Shown: positions 1-7,175, numbered from the stretch's first letter. The stretch: 64,000 nucleotides of DNA from an uncultured Prevotella sp. (GCA_900322175.1 ONYZ01000002.1:1-64000), one strand, 5' to 3'. Notes: a model not told the origin generated them from the letters alone. Numbers and translations are program-made.

Positions 1-31
1 CAAAGCCCTGCATGGTTCCATCAACCCCTAG

Positions 32-100
32 CCCCTTCTTCATAAGAAGGGGTCTCGACCTTATCCCCAAACCCCTTTCCCTATCCCAGGGCAAGGGGCC
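32..100. repeat. REP-like pair of GC-rich hairpins
   Basis: A perfect 9-bp inverted repeat with a 3-nt loop (ccccttctt at 32-40, aagaagggg at 44-52) is followed by a second, imperfect hairpin at about 73-100 built from cccctttccct and agggcaagggg. Such C-rich/G-rich intergenic palindromes are common in Bacteroidota and may terminate transcription entering from the left edge. Nothing coding is seen in positions 1-172. Confidence 0.5.
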
Positions 101-172
101 TAAAACAAAATATTGTCTTTTATTTGCTTACGTTCAACTTGAGCAAATCAAAATACATCAGACGAGTATTCG

Positions 173-346
173 ATGGCAAATGCCCAACACCTTGACGCGT
201 TGCGACTCACCCTCTCGCTCTTCTTCGCTGAGCGAGCACAAAAAGCTATCGACAAAATGTGGGACGAAGGAACCTTCGACCAAAAAAAGCTCGACGAATT
301 GCGAGGCCAACATCTGCGTACTGAGATCACGGGGACAGGTCTTTGA
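173..346 (+). CDS. Small conserved-type hypothetical protein (57 aa)
   Basis: An ATG at 173 opens a 57-codon frame ending TGA at 344-346. The product is mostly helical, with a hydrophobic N-terminal stretch (LRLTLSLFFAERAQKAID) and a charged second half (KKLDELRGQHLRTE). This composition matches short helical proteins of Prevotella and Bacteroides often found near toxin-antitoxin genes, which is a recollection rather than a search result. An in-frame TGA lies 10 codons before the ATG, so the gene cannot extend much upstream. No function can be assigned. It lies directly before the decayed vapBC-like pair, which fits a small accessory island. Confidence 0.45.
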   Translation: MANAQHLDALRLTLSLFFAERAQKAIDKMWDEGTFDQKKLDELRGQHLRTEITGTGL

Positions 347-406
347 CCCCCACACAAAATTATCAAAAAAAGCCCCACATTCGTGCCAATATCAGAAAAA
401 AGTTCG

Positions 407-414
407 TATCTTTG
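407..414 (+). promoter_or_regulatory. -7 box TATCTTTG for the vapB-like gene
   Basis: TATCTTTG fits the Bacteroidota -7 consensus TAnnTTTG and lies 28 bp before the ATG at 443. No good TTTG -33 element is seen at the usual 19-20 bp distance. Confidence 0.45.
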
Positions 415-442
415 CACGCAAAAAGTATAAACATCAACGATT

Positions 443-715
443 ATGACAGCAATAACACTGGAACGGGAGACCGAGAACTACTGGGACCTCATCAAGGACG
501 CAGGCAACGAGGTGAAGCTGGCACTTATCAAGAAGCTGAGCGACGCCGTGATGACTGCCGTGGCTGAGAAGAAGCCGAGAAAGAAGTATACTGCCGACGA
601 CTTTGCCGGCATGTGGAGCGACGAGTATTTCATGGACGTGGACGAACTGAACAAGTTGATTCGCGATGGCCGCCACGTGAAGAGCAATCGCGATAAAATC
701 TGGGACGAGATATGA
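443..715 (+). CDS. Probable antitoxin of a VapBC-like pair (90 aa)
   Basis: A 90-residue acidic/basic helical protein. Residues 1-45 (TAITLERETENYWDLIKDAG onward) look like a short antitoxin N-terminus. The C-terminal half (KYTADDFAGMWSDEYF, then RDGRHVKSNRDKIWDEI) looks like the toxin-wrapping tail of Bacteroidota antitoxins. Its stop overlaps the next start as ATGA (712-715), the usual coupling of antitoxin and toxin. The following frame begins with a PIN-domain-like KKQQYLLDT, which supports the antitoxin reading. With the toxin broken, this antitoxin is probably an orphan. The assignment rests on context and the toxin remnant; the antitoxin family itself was not recognised with certainty. 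Confidence 0.55.
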   Translation: MTAITLERETENYWDLIKDAGNEVKLALIKKLSDAVMTAVAEKKPRKKYTADDFAGMWSDEYFMDVDELNKLIRDGRHVKSNRDKIWDEI

Positions 716-844
716 AAAAGCAACAATACTTGCTCGACACTGACGGAAAACGTTGACGACTTCGAGAATATCAAGGACATCAAGATTGAGAACTGGATAG
801 ACAGAAGAAAAAGTAGTCGAATTCATATCTATTTCAGAAATAGT
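712..844 (+). pseudogene. VapC-like PIN-domain toxin, internally deleted and frameshifted
   Basis: The frame from ATG 712 reads MKKQQYLLDTDGKR and stops at 754-756. YLLDT with its first acidic residue is the typical opening of VapC PIN toxins. From about 740, in another frame, the sequence reads LTENVDDFENIKDIKIENW then IDRRKS. This closely matches the usual PIN C-terminus (T-x-N-x-x-[DE]-F-x-x-I-x-x-[IL]-x-[IL]-E-N-W). So the two ends of a toxin of about 130 residues are joined with roughly 90 internal codons missing and a frame change. The central acidic residues are absent, so no active nuclease can be made. The second frame runs on without a stop into the next small gene at 845. Confidence 0.7.
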
Positions 845-1006
845 ATGTCAAGCACTGAACACAACGAGATGGTAGAAAAGATTACACGCGGATTGGAGAT
901 AGCTGAGCGTGAGATGCTTACGGAGAAAGCCCGTAACAACGAGAATGTTATCATTTGTGGAGATGACAACGTAATACGTCACATCCCTGCAAAGAATTTC
1001 TTATAA
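845..1006 (+). CDS. Small hypothetical protein (53 aa)
   Basis: ATG at 845, stop TAA at 1004-1006. The product is an amphipathic helix (MVEKITRGLEIAERE) followed by a short strand-rich tail ending HIPAKNFL. Prevotella and Bacteroides encode many 50-60 residue proteins with this plan and a final [VI]PA[KR][DN]-L motif, but their role is unknown to me. The frame is continuous with the C-terminal fragment of the dead PIN toxin, so the 53-aa product could be an independent gene or an extension created by the deletion. A hairpin terminator follows. Confidence 0.45.
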   Translation: MSSTEHNEMVEKITRGLEIAEREMLTEKARNNENVIICGDDNVIRHIPAKNFL

Positions 1007-1051
1007 TCATATTGACCACGGTGATTATATCACACACTAGAAATAACACAA

Positions 1052-1084
1052 AATGCCTCGCATCGGAATACCATGCGAGGCATT
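1052..1084 (+). terminator. 12-bp perfect hairpin, probable terminator
   Basis: aatgcctcgcat (1052-1063) and atgcgaggcatt (1073-1084) pair perfectly around a 9-nt loop. There is no strong T tract after it. It separates the small-gene island from the trp promoter. Confidence 0.6.
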
Positions 1085-1140
1085 AATTGTAAGCAAAAAG
1101 CAATATTTGCTAACATTTTATTAAAAAAGTTGGCAAAAAG

Positions 1141-1172
1141 TTTGGCGATTTGAAATTAAATATATACTTTTG
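1141..1172 (+). promoter_or_regulatory. Promoter of the trp operon
   Basis: A TTTG at 1141-1144 (-33) and TACTTTTG at 1165-1172 (-7) are separated by 20 bp, matching the Bacteroidota sigma-ABfr consensus TTTG-N19-TAnnTTTG. Transcription would start near 1178, about 35 nt before the leader peptide. Confidence 0.75.
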
Positions 1173-1211
1173 CAGCCGAAATGTTATAATCAACAATAAT
1201 AAAAGAACAAC

Positions 1212-1259
1212 ATGGTACGTATACAGAACAACTATTGGTGGTGGCGCTCTCGAGATTAA
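1212..1259 (+). CDS. trpL: trp leader peptide with three tandem Trp codons
   Basis: ATG at 1212 opens a 15-codon frame, MVRIQNNYWWWRSRD, ending TAA at 1257-1259. Three consecutive TGG codons directly in front of an attenuator are the signature of a ribosome-stalling leader peptide: when charged tRNA-Trp is scarce the ribosome pauses on WWW and favours the antiterminator. The peptide lies between the trp promoter and trpB and precedes a set of mutually exclusive hairpins (1248-1330). The name trpL is given by analogy. Confidence 0.85.
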   Translation: MVRIQNNYWWWRSRD

Positions 1260-1337
1260 TAAGTCGCGAGGCTCATAGCCGTGTACCTAATAATATAGTA
1301 CAAAAAGGCTCGTCGCGACAGCGATGAGTCTTTTTTT
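1248..1337 (+). promoter_or_regulatory. trp attenuator: pause, antiterminator and terminator segments
   Basis: Four segments can pair. Segment 1 (ctctcga, about 1248-1254, overlapping the end of the leader frame) pairs with segment 2 (tcgcgag, 1264-1270) with one mismatch. Segment 2 (gtcgcga, 1263-1269) pairs perfectly over 7 bp with segment 3 (tcgcgac, 1313-1319). Segment 3 (1307-1316) pairs with segment 4 (1321-1330) to make a 10-bp stem with two G-U pairs and a GACA loop followed by T7. The 2:3 and 3:4 pairings exclude each other, as in a classical transcription attenuator. Confidence 0.8.
1307..1337 (+). terminator. Intrinsic terminator of the trp leader
   Basis: The stem runs 1307-1316/1321-1330 with loop GACA, followed by seven T residues at 1331-1337. 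It ends the attenuated transcript before trpB. Confidence 0.8.
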
Positions 1338-1371
1338 ATTTAAGAATTGAGAATTAAGAATTTAGAGAGAT

Positions 1372-2577
1372 ATGGAGAATTATTTTGCTGATGAGAGAGG
1401 TTTTTATGGAGAGTTTGGGGGCGCTTATGTGCCCGAGATACTCTACAAGTGTGTACACGACCTGCAGGATGCTTATCTGCCGATAATCGAAAGCGATGAG
1501 TTTAAGCAGGAGTATCATGCGCTGCTGAAGGACTATGTGGGCCGTCCCAGTCCGCTGTACTACGCCAAGCGCATGAGCGAGCAGTACGGTTGTCAACTGT
1601 ATCTGAAGCGCGAGGACCTGAACCACACCGGTGCGCACAAGATTAACAACACCATCGGACAGATACTGCTGGCAAAGAAGATGGGTAAGACGCGTATCAT
1701 AGCCGAGACAGGTGCCGGACAGCACGGTGTGGCCACAGCAACGGTATGTGCGCTGATGAACATGAAGTGCGAGGTGTTTATGGGGGCTACCGACGTGGAG
1801 CGACAGCACACCAACGTGGAACGCATGAAGATGCTGGGAGCCGAGGTACACCCAGTGCGCACAGGCAACATGACACTGAGCGACGCTTGCAGCGAGGCTA
1901 TACGCGACTGGTGCTGTCATCCTGCCGACACATTCTATATAGTGGGCAGCACTATGGGACCGCACCCCTACCCTGACCTGGTGGCACGTATGCAGAGCGT
2001 GATCAGCGAAGAGATAAAGTGGCAGCTGGAGGAGAAGGTGGGTCGCGACTATCCCGACTATCTAATAGCCTGCATTGGTGGCGGCAGCAACGCTGCGGGT
2101 ACCATCTACCACTACGTGAACGATGAGCGTGTAAAGATAGTACTGGCCGAGGCCGGCGGACACGGTTGGCAGACTGACTACACGGCTGCCACCATACACA
2201 AGGGCACAACCGGCATACTGCACGGCGCCAAGATGCTGGTGATGCAGAACGAGGACGGACAGATACAGGAGGCATTCACCATCAGCGCCGGACTGGACTA
2301 CCCAGGTGTGGGCCCCATGCACTGCAACATGGCCAAGAAGGGTCGCACCAAGGTGCTGAGCATCAACGACGACGAGGCTATCTACGGCGGCTACGAGCTG
2401 ACACGCATGGAGGGTATCATCCCTGCTATCGAGAGTGCACACGCCATTGCTGCGCTGAAGAAGCTGCAGTTTAAGAAGGACGACGTGGTGGTGCTGACAG
2501 TATCTGGTCGCGGCGACAAGGACGTGGAGACTTACCTGAAGAATAAGGCCATGGCGAAGGAGTACGGGGATTTTTAA
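1372..2577 (+). CDS. trpB: Tryptophan synthase beta chain
   Basis: TrpB joins indole and L-serine to L-tryptophan with PLP, in the cytoplasmic alpha2beta2 complex with TrpA. The 401-residue length is normal. The PLP lysine is K90 in the conserved HTGAHKINN motif; GAGQHGVA, the glycine-rich GGGSNA phosphate loop and the SGRGDKD C-terminus are all present. It is the first structural gene of the operon, 35 bp after the leader terminator, which is the usual position in Bacteroidota (trpBEGDCFA). The AT-rich spacer before it (taagaattgagaattaagaat) resembles the heptamer repeat that follows the gene. Expression should depend on the attenuator. Confidence 0.97.
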   Translation: MENYFADERGFYGEFGGAYVPEILYKCVHDLQDAYLPIIESDEFKQEYHALLKDYVGRPSPLYYAKRMSEQYGCQLYLKREDLNHTGAHKINNTIGQILLAKKMGKTRIIAETGAGQHGVATATVCALMNMKCEVFMGATDVERQHTNVERMKMLGAEVHPVRTGNMTLSDACSEAIRDWCCHPADTFYIVGSTMGPHPYPDLVARMQSVISEEIKWQLEEKVGRDYPDYLIACIGGGSNAAGTIYHYVNDERVKIVLAEAGGHGWQTDYTAATIHKGTTGILHGAKMLVMQNEDGQIQEAFTISAGLDYPGVGPMHCNMAKKGRTKVLSINDDEAIYGGYELTRMEGIIPAIESAHAIAALKKLQFKKDDVVVLTVSGRGDKDVETYLKNKAMAKEYGDF

Positions 2578-2648
2578 TTGAGAATTGAGAATTGAGAATT
2601 GAGAATTGAGAATTGAGAATTGAGAATTGAGAATTGAGAATTGAGAAT
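2576..2648 (+). repeat. Heptamer tandem repeat (AATTGAG)10 between trpB and trpE
   Basis: Ten uninterrupted copies of aattgag run from 2576 to 2645, followed by a partial copy. The array starts inside the trpB stop codon and ends directly at the trpE ATG (2650), so it supplies the whole intergenic spacer and the trpE ribosome-binding region. Copy-number change by slippage would alter spacing in steps of 7 bp. Confidence 0.95.
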
Positions 2649-2649
2649 T

Positions 2650-4047
2650 ATGAATACATTCAATTATACGACGACATCGAAGACGATCCTGGCGGATCTT
2701 TATACACCTGTGGGGGTGTATATGCGACTGAGGGACCTGTATCCACAGAGTGCGCTGATGGAGAGTTCGGACTATCACGAGAAGGACAACTCGCGCTCGT
2801 TTATCGGCATAGAACCGATGGCCAGCGTAGCAATCGGTCACGGCATAGCTACCATCACCTACCCTGACGGCAGCACACTCACTCATGAGGTAAACAAGGA
2901 GTACCGCAGCGACAAGGCTATACACGAACTGATAGACCGCATACACGTGGAGGGCGACGATGCCAAGCTGTGCGGACTGTTCGGCTATACCAGCTTTAAT
3001 GCTGTGCGCTACTTTGAGGACATCAATGTGAAGGACGAGACACAGGCCAAGAACGATGCTCCCGACTTACTGTATGTACTATATAAGGTGGTGATAGTAT
3101 TCGACCACTTTAACAACACACTGAAGGTGGTGAGTTTAGATGAAGGAGGTAACTCTACAATTGATAAGATTCTGCTGGCGATGAACAAGGCTAACGTGAA
3201 GGCGTACGACTTCCACCCTGTAGGCGATGTGCGCTCTACGCTGACCGACGATGAGCATCGCGAGAACATACGCCGAGGCATTAAGCACTGTCTGAGAGGC
3301 GATGTGTTCCAGATAGTACTAAGCCGACGATTCATACAGCAGTACGAGGGCGACGACTTTAAGCTGTATCGTGCACTGCGATCAATCAACCCAAGCCCGT
3401 ATCTGTTCTACTTCGACTTTGGCGGATTCCGTATCTTCGGTTCTAGTCCAGAGACGCACTGTCGTATAGAGGGCCGCAAGGCATATATTGATCCAATCGC
3501 AGGTACGACCAAACGCACGGGCGATGCAGAGGCTGACCGCAAGGGTGCTGAGTATCTGCGTAACGACCCGAAGGAGAACGCTGAGCACGTGATGCTGGTG
3601 GATCTGGCACGCAACGACCTGTCTAGAAACTGTCACGGTGTGAAGGTGGACTTCTACAAGGATCTGCAGTACTACAGTCATGTCATCCATCTGGTATCGC
3701 GTGTATCGGGCGAACTGGACAACGGGGCTGACCCTATCAAGGCATTTATCGACACATTCCCTGCAGGCACACTGAGCGGTGCGCCAAAGGTACGAGCCAT
3801 GCAACTGATAAGCGAGTACGAGCCACACAATCGCGGTGCATACGGCGGTTGCATAGGCTACATCGGACTGGACGGCAGTCTGAATCAGGCCATCACCATA
3901 CGTACATTTGTGAGCCGTAACGGTGAGCTGTGGTTCCAGGCTGGCGGCGGCATAGTGGCCAAGAGCGACGTGGAGTACGAACTGCAGGAGGTGAACAACA
4001 AACTGGGCGCCCTGCGCAAGGCTATACTCCAGGCAGAGAAACTTTAG
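2650..4047 (+). CDS. trpE: Anthranilate synthase component I
   Basis: TrpE converts chorismate to anthranilate using ammonia from TrpG. The 465 residues from ATG 2650 are near the family's 450-520. The feedback-site region reads MESSDYHEKDNSRSFIG, corresponding to the LLES inhibitor motif, so Trp feedback is expected. The chorismate-binding core contains the segments DPIAGTTKRTGDAEAD, ENAEHVMLVDLARND, and TFPAGTLSGAPKVRAM. A TTG at 2641 in the same frame would add three residues, but it lies within the heptamer repeat, so the ATG is preferred. trpG follows after 28 bp. Confidence 0.96.
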   Translation: MNTFNYTTTSKTILADLYTPVGVYMRLRDLYPQSALMESSDYHEKDNSRSFIGIEPMASVAIGHGIATITYPDGSTLTHEVNKEYRSDKAIHELIDRIHVEGDDAKLCGLFGYTSFNAVRYFEDINVKDETQAKNDAPDLLYVLYKVVIVFDHFNNTLKVVSLDEGGNSTIDKILLAMNKANVKAYDFHPVGDVRSTLTDDEHRENIRRGIKHCLRGDVFQIVLSRRFIQQYEGDDFKLYRALRSINPSPYLFYFDFGGFRIFGSSPETHCRIEGRKAYIDPIAGTTKRTGDAEADRKGAEYLRNDPKENAEHVMLVDLARNDLSRNCHGVKVDFYKDLQYYSHVIHLVSRVSGELDNGADPIKAFIDTFPAGTLSGAPKVRAMQLISEYEPHNRGAYGGCIGYIGLDGSLNQAITIRTFVSRNGELWFQAGGGIVAKSDVEYELQEVNNKLGALRKAILQAEKL

Positions 4048-4075
4048 ATAAAAAGAACAAAAGAACAGATTTCCT

Positions 4076-4639
4076 ATGAAAATCGTTATAATAGATAACT
4101 ACGACTCGTTTACATACAACTTGAGTCATTTGGTGAAGGAACTGGGTGCAGAGGTGACGGTGCTGCGTAACGACCAGTTTGAATTGCAGGACCTGGAGCC
4201 CTATAGCAAGATTATTCTTTCGCCTGGTCCTGGTATACCATCAGAGGCAGGACTGCTGCTGGATGTAATCAAGAGCTATGCCGGCAAGAAGCCTATACTG
4301 GGCGTATGCCTGGGCCATCAGGCCATCGGCGAGGCATTCGGCGGAAAGCTTGAGAACCTCTCAGACGTGTTCCACGGAGTGGCTACACCTTGTCACATCA
4401 CGGTAGACGACCCCATCTTCAGCGGTATAGACCGTAACATCACGATAGGCCGCTACCACTCGTGGGTGGTAAGCAACGAGGGACTGCCCGACTGCTTGGA
4501 GGTGACAGCCGTGAGCGACGAGGGACAGATAATGGCACTACGCCATCGCGAGCTGAATATCCGCGGCATACAGTTCCACCCCGAGAGCGTACTAACCCCC
4601 GACGGCCGCAAGATGCTACAGAACTGGATGTTCCTTTAA
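4076..4639 (+). CDS. trpG: Anthranilate synthase component II, glutamine amidotransferase
   Basis: TrpG hydrolyses glutamine and channels ammonia to TrpE. It is a class I glutamine amidotransferase of 187 residues. The nucleophile is C78 in ILGVCLGHQA, and the His-Glu pair is H168/E170 in QFHPESVLT. The oxyanion-site motif is LSPGPGIPSEAG. It is a separate gene, not fused to trpD as in enterobacteria. The spacer to trpD (4640-4673) is an AT-rich near-repeat of cattaaa/gattaaa units. Confidence 0.96.
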   Translation: MKIVIIDNYDSFTYNLSHLVKELGAEVTVLRNDQFELQDLEPYSKIILSPGPGIPSEAGLLLDVIKSYAGKKPILGVCLGHQAIGEAFGGKLENLSDVFHGVATPCHITVDDPIFSGIDRNITIGRYHSWVVSNEGLPDCLEVTAVSDEGQIMALRHRELNIRGIQFHPESVLTPDGRKMLQNWMFL

Positions 4640-4668
4640 CATTAAACATTAAAGATTAAACATTAAAA
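4640..4668 (+). repeat. AT-rich (cattaaa) repeat between trpG and trpD
   Basis: Four near-identical 7-8 bp units (cattaaa, cattaaa, gattaaa, cattaaa) fill the trpG-trpD spacer. It is a short relative in style, though not in sequence, of the heptamer array before trpE. A similar aatgtaaaaa repeat fills the trpF-trpA spacer at about 7141-7167. Confidence 0.7.
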
Positions 4669-4673
4669 GAGAT

Positions 4674-5684
4674 ATGGCACAGACAATGAAAGACATCCTG
4701 AACAGGATGCTGAACCACGAGGAACTGACTCGTGAAGAGATGAAGAATATTCTGATTGGTATCACACAGAGTGAGTATCCTACAGAACAGATTACAGCAC
4801 TGCTGACAGCCCTGCAGATGCGCGGTGTGACAGTTGACGAGCTGTTGGGTTTCCGCGACGGTATCCTGGAGACTGGCGTACCCGCAATACTGAATGCCGA
4901 CCGTTATATTGACGTGGTAGGCACAGGCGGCGACCGCAAGAACACATTTAATATCTCGACCACCAGTTGCTTTGTGATAGCTGGTGCAGGCTACAAGGTG
5001 GCTAAGCACGGTAACTACGCTGCCACAAGCGTGAGCGGTGCATCGAACGTGATACAGCACCACGGCATAAAGTTTACTGACGACGTAGACAAACTGAACC
5101 GCAGTCTGAACGAGGCTGGTATCGTGTATCTGCACGCACAGTTGTTTGCCAGGGCAATGAAGTTTGTAGGTCCTATCCGCAAGGCGCTACAGTTCCCCAC
5201 TATATTTAATCTGCTGGGCCCACTGGTTAATCCATCACAGCCACAGTGCCAGTTGCTAGGTGTGGCCAATCTCGACCAGATGCGACTGTACAACCAGGTG
5301 TATCAGAAGATAGGTATCGACTACGGTATTGTGAATTCTATCGACGGATATGACGAGATTTCGCTAACAGGCGACTTCAAGGTGACAACCAAACAGTACG
5401 AGCGCATATTCAAGCCACAGGATCTGGGATTCGAGATAGCCAAGCCCGAGGAACTGGTGGGCGGTGCTACAGAGGAGGAGGCAGCACAGATATTCGACAG
5501 CGTGCTGGAGAATCGTGCTCTGCCTGCACAGAAGAACATCGTGCTGGCCAACGCAGCATTCGGTATACAGGTGCTGGAGAAGGGACAGAAGAGTATCGAG
5601 GAGTGCGTAGCTATCGCCCGCGAGAGTATCGACAGCGGTGCCGCCCTCAGAACATTCAAGAAATTCGTAGAGCTTAACAGTTAA
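4674..5684 (+). CDS. trpD: Anthranilate phosphoribosyltransferase
   Basis: TrpD transfers phosphoribose from PRPP to anthranilate. At 336 residues it is the normal stand-alone size. The PRPP-binding glycine loop GTGGDRKNTFNIST begins at residue 83, and KHGNYAATSVSGASNV is the second conserved loop. The start at 4674 follows an aaagagat purine stretch; an in-frame ATG four codons later is also possible. The stop overlaps the trpC start by one base (TAATG). Confidence 0.96.
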   Translation: MAQTMKDILNRMLNHEELTREEMKNILIGITQSEYPTEQITALLTALQMRGVTVDELLGFRDGILETGVPAILNADRYIDVVGTGGDRKNTFNISTTSCFVIAGAGYKVAKHGNYAATSVSGASNVIQHHGIKFTDDVDKLNRSLNEAGIVYLHAQLFARAMKFVGPIRKALQFPTIFNLLGPLVNPSQPQCQLLGVANLDQMRLYNQVYQKIGIDYGIVNSIDGYDEISLTGDFKVTTKQYERIFKPQDLGFEIAKPEELVGGATEEEAAQIFDSVLENRALPAQKNIVLANAAFGIQVLEKGQKSIEECVAIARESIDSGAALRTFKKFVELNS

Positions 5685-6469
5685 TGGATATCCTAGAAGA
5701 AATCGTAGCGCATAAGCGCGTGGAGGTAGAGGCGGCTAAGCAGGCTGTGGCTCCGCAGGTGCTGCACAGACAGGTGGAGGCGATACTCGACTTCAGCACT
5801 GCATCGATGAAGCAGGCACTGACGACATCGGAATCGGGAATCATAGCCGAGTTTAAGCGCAAGTCGCCATCGAAGGGATGGATAAAGGAGGACGGACAGC
5901 CCGACATCATCCCACTGAGCTACCAGAAGAACGGAGCTGCAGCGCTGAGCATACTGACCGACCAGAAGTACTTTGGCGGATGCGACGAGTTTATAAGCAT
6001 AGCACGACGCAGCGGTGTGAAGATACCGGTGCTATACAAGAACTTTGTGATAGACGAGTATCAGCTGTTTCAGGCCCGACTGTGCGGGGCTTCGGCTGTG
6101 CTGCTGATAGCTGCCGACCTGAAGTTGGACGAGTGCCGCACGCTGCTGAACACTGCCCACGAGCTGGGACTGGAGGTGCTGCTGGAGATACACTCGGAAC
6201 AGGAACTGGAGTACGCTGCGCTGGAACCCGACATGTGCGGTATCAACAATCGCAATCTGGGATCGTTTGTGACGGATGTAGAGAACTCGTTCCGCCTGGC
6301 TGAGCTATTGCCCAAGGACGCCGTAAAGGTGAGCGAGAGCGGCATATCAAATCCAGACACAGTACGCAAACTGCGCGAGGCTGGATTCAGCGGATTCCTG
6401 ATCGGCGAGAACTTTATGAAGACAGCCGACCCTGGACTGGCGCTCAAAGAATTTATCTCGGAACTATGA
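5684..6469 (+). CDS. trpC: Indole-3-glycerol-phosphate synthase
   Basis: TrpC closes the pyrrole ring of CdRP to give indole-3-glycerol phosphate. This is a TIM barrel of 261 residues. Catalytic motifs include IAEFKRKSPSKGW (first lysine), IPVLYKNFVID (second lysine), LLEIHSEQEL, GINNRNLGSF and VSESGI. It is translationally coupled to both neighbours: TAATG with trpD and ATGA with trpF. It is monofunctional, in contrast to the TrpC-TrpF fusion of E. coli. Confidence 0.96.
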   Translation: MDILEEIVAHKRVEVEAAKQAVAPQVLHRQVEAILDFSTASMKQALTTSESGIIAEFKRKSPSKGWIKEDGQPDIIPLSYQKNGAAALSILTDQKYFGGCDEFISIARRSGVKIPVLYKNFVIDEYQLFQARLCGASAVLLIAADLKLDECRTLLNTAHELGLEVLLEIHSEQELEYAALEPDMCGINNRNLGSFVTDVENSFRLAELLPKDAVKVSESGISNPDTVRKLREAGFSGFLIGENFMKTADPGLALKEFISEL

Positions 6470-7155
6470 AGGTAAAGGTTGCGATTAAGAGAGAGCAGAG
6501 CCAAGCTTGCTTGAGCTCTGCCGAACGTGAGCAAGCTCAACGAGAAAGTTCCTTTCTCGTTAAGGTTTGTGGCATGCGCGAGGCCGATAACATACGCGAG
6601 GTAGAGCGACTGGGCATCGACATGATGGGACTGATATTCTGGCCCAAGTCGAGCAGATATGTGAGCGAAAAGCCTGACTATCTGCCCATATACTGCAAAC
6701 GCGTGGGTGTGTTTGTGGATGAGGACATAGAACTGGTGAAGCGCACTGCCGACGAGTATCAATTGGACATGATACAGCTACACGGGCACGAGCGCCCCGC
6801 CTACATCAGACAGTTGGCTGGCAGGAAGGTGATAAAGGCATTCAACATAGCCACGGCAGCCGACTTTGCACTGACTGAAGCATACGAAGGTGTGGCCGAT
6901 ATGTTTCTGTTTGACACCAAAGGCAAGAGCGTGGGCGGCAATGGCGAGAAGTTTGACTGGAGCGTGCTGAGCGCATACCGAGGCGAGACGCCATTCCTGT
7001 TGAGCGGAGGCATCGGTCCCGACGATGCAGAGCGTGTGAACACATTTTATCACAAAAGATGCATAGGCATCGACCTGAACTCGCGATTCGAGACTGCCCC
7101 AGGGTATAAAGACATCATGGCCCTGAAAAGGTTTCTGAAGAATGTAAAAATTTAA
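6466..7155 (+). CDS. trpF: Phosphoribosylanthranilate isomerase with an in-frame N-terminal insertion
   Basis: TrpF isomerises PRA to CdRP. The barrel core is intact: VCGMREADNIREVERLGIDM, IFWPKSSRYV, IQLHGHERPAY, FDTKGKSVGGNGEKFDW and LSGGIGPDDA. The catalytic Cys, normally residue 6-8, is here C35. After MKVKV the protein carries 29 extra residues (6481-6567) before CGMRE resumes. The insertion is palindromic DNA bordered by 9-bp near-direct repeats and is a multiple of three, so the frame is kept. The extra residues are rich in E, Q, S and R and lie at the end of the first barrel strand, so some effect on folding or activity is possible. The start overlaps trpC by ATGA. Confidence 0.93.
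   Translation: MKVKVAIKREQSQACLSSAEREQAQRESSFLVKVCGMREADNIREVERLGIDMMGLIFWPKSSRYVSEKPDYLPIYCKRVGVFVDEDIELVKRTADEYQLDMIQLHGHERPAYIRQLAGRKVIKAFNIATAADFALTEAYEGVADMFLFDTKGKSVGGNGEKFDWSVLSAYRGETPFLLSGGIGPDDAERVNTFYHKRCIGIDLNSRFETAPGYKDIMALKRFLKNVKI
6472..6567 (+). repeat. Palindromic 87-nt element inserted within trpF
   Basis: The segment 6481-6567 interrupts the MKVKV/CGM junction. It contains a perfect 10-bp inverted repeat (6539-6548 with 6552-6561, aacgagaaag/ctttctcgtt), an agcttgct/agcaagct pair (about 6504-6511 with 6530-6537), and an alternative cagagc/gctctg pair (6496-6501 with 6515-6520). The borders gtaaaggtt (6472-6480) and gttaaggtt (6559-6567) match at 8 of 9 positions, like a target-site duplication. 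It behaves like a protein-coding palindromic element, comparable in concept to Rickettsia RPEs. Confidence 0.75.
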
Positions 7156-7175
7156 AAATGTAAAAATGAGATAAT

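Noticed and set aside
12-446. Plus-strand open frame of 144 codons at the left edge
   Set aside because: It crosses the GC-rich hairpins and the 57-aa gene in another frame, and its composition is not protein-like.
2062-2946. Minus-strand open frame of 294 codons opposite trpB and trpE
   Set aside because: It is the mirror of strongly conserved trp genes and reads through the heptamer repeat as a repeated FSILNSQ unit; no domain is visible.
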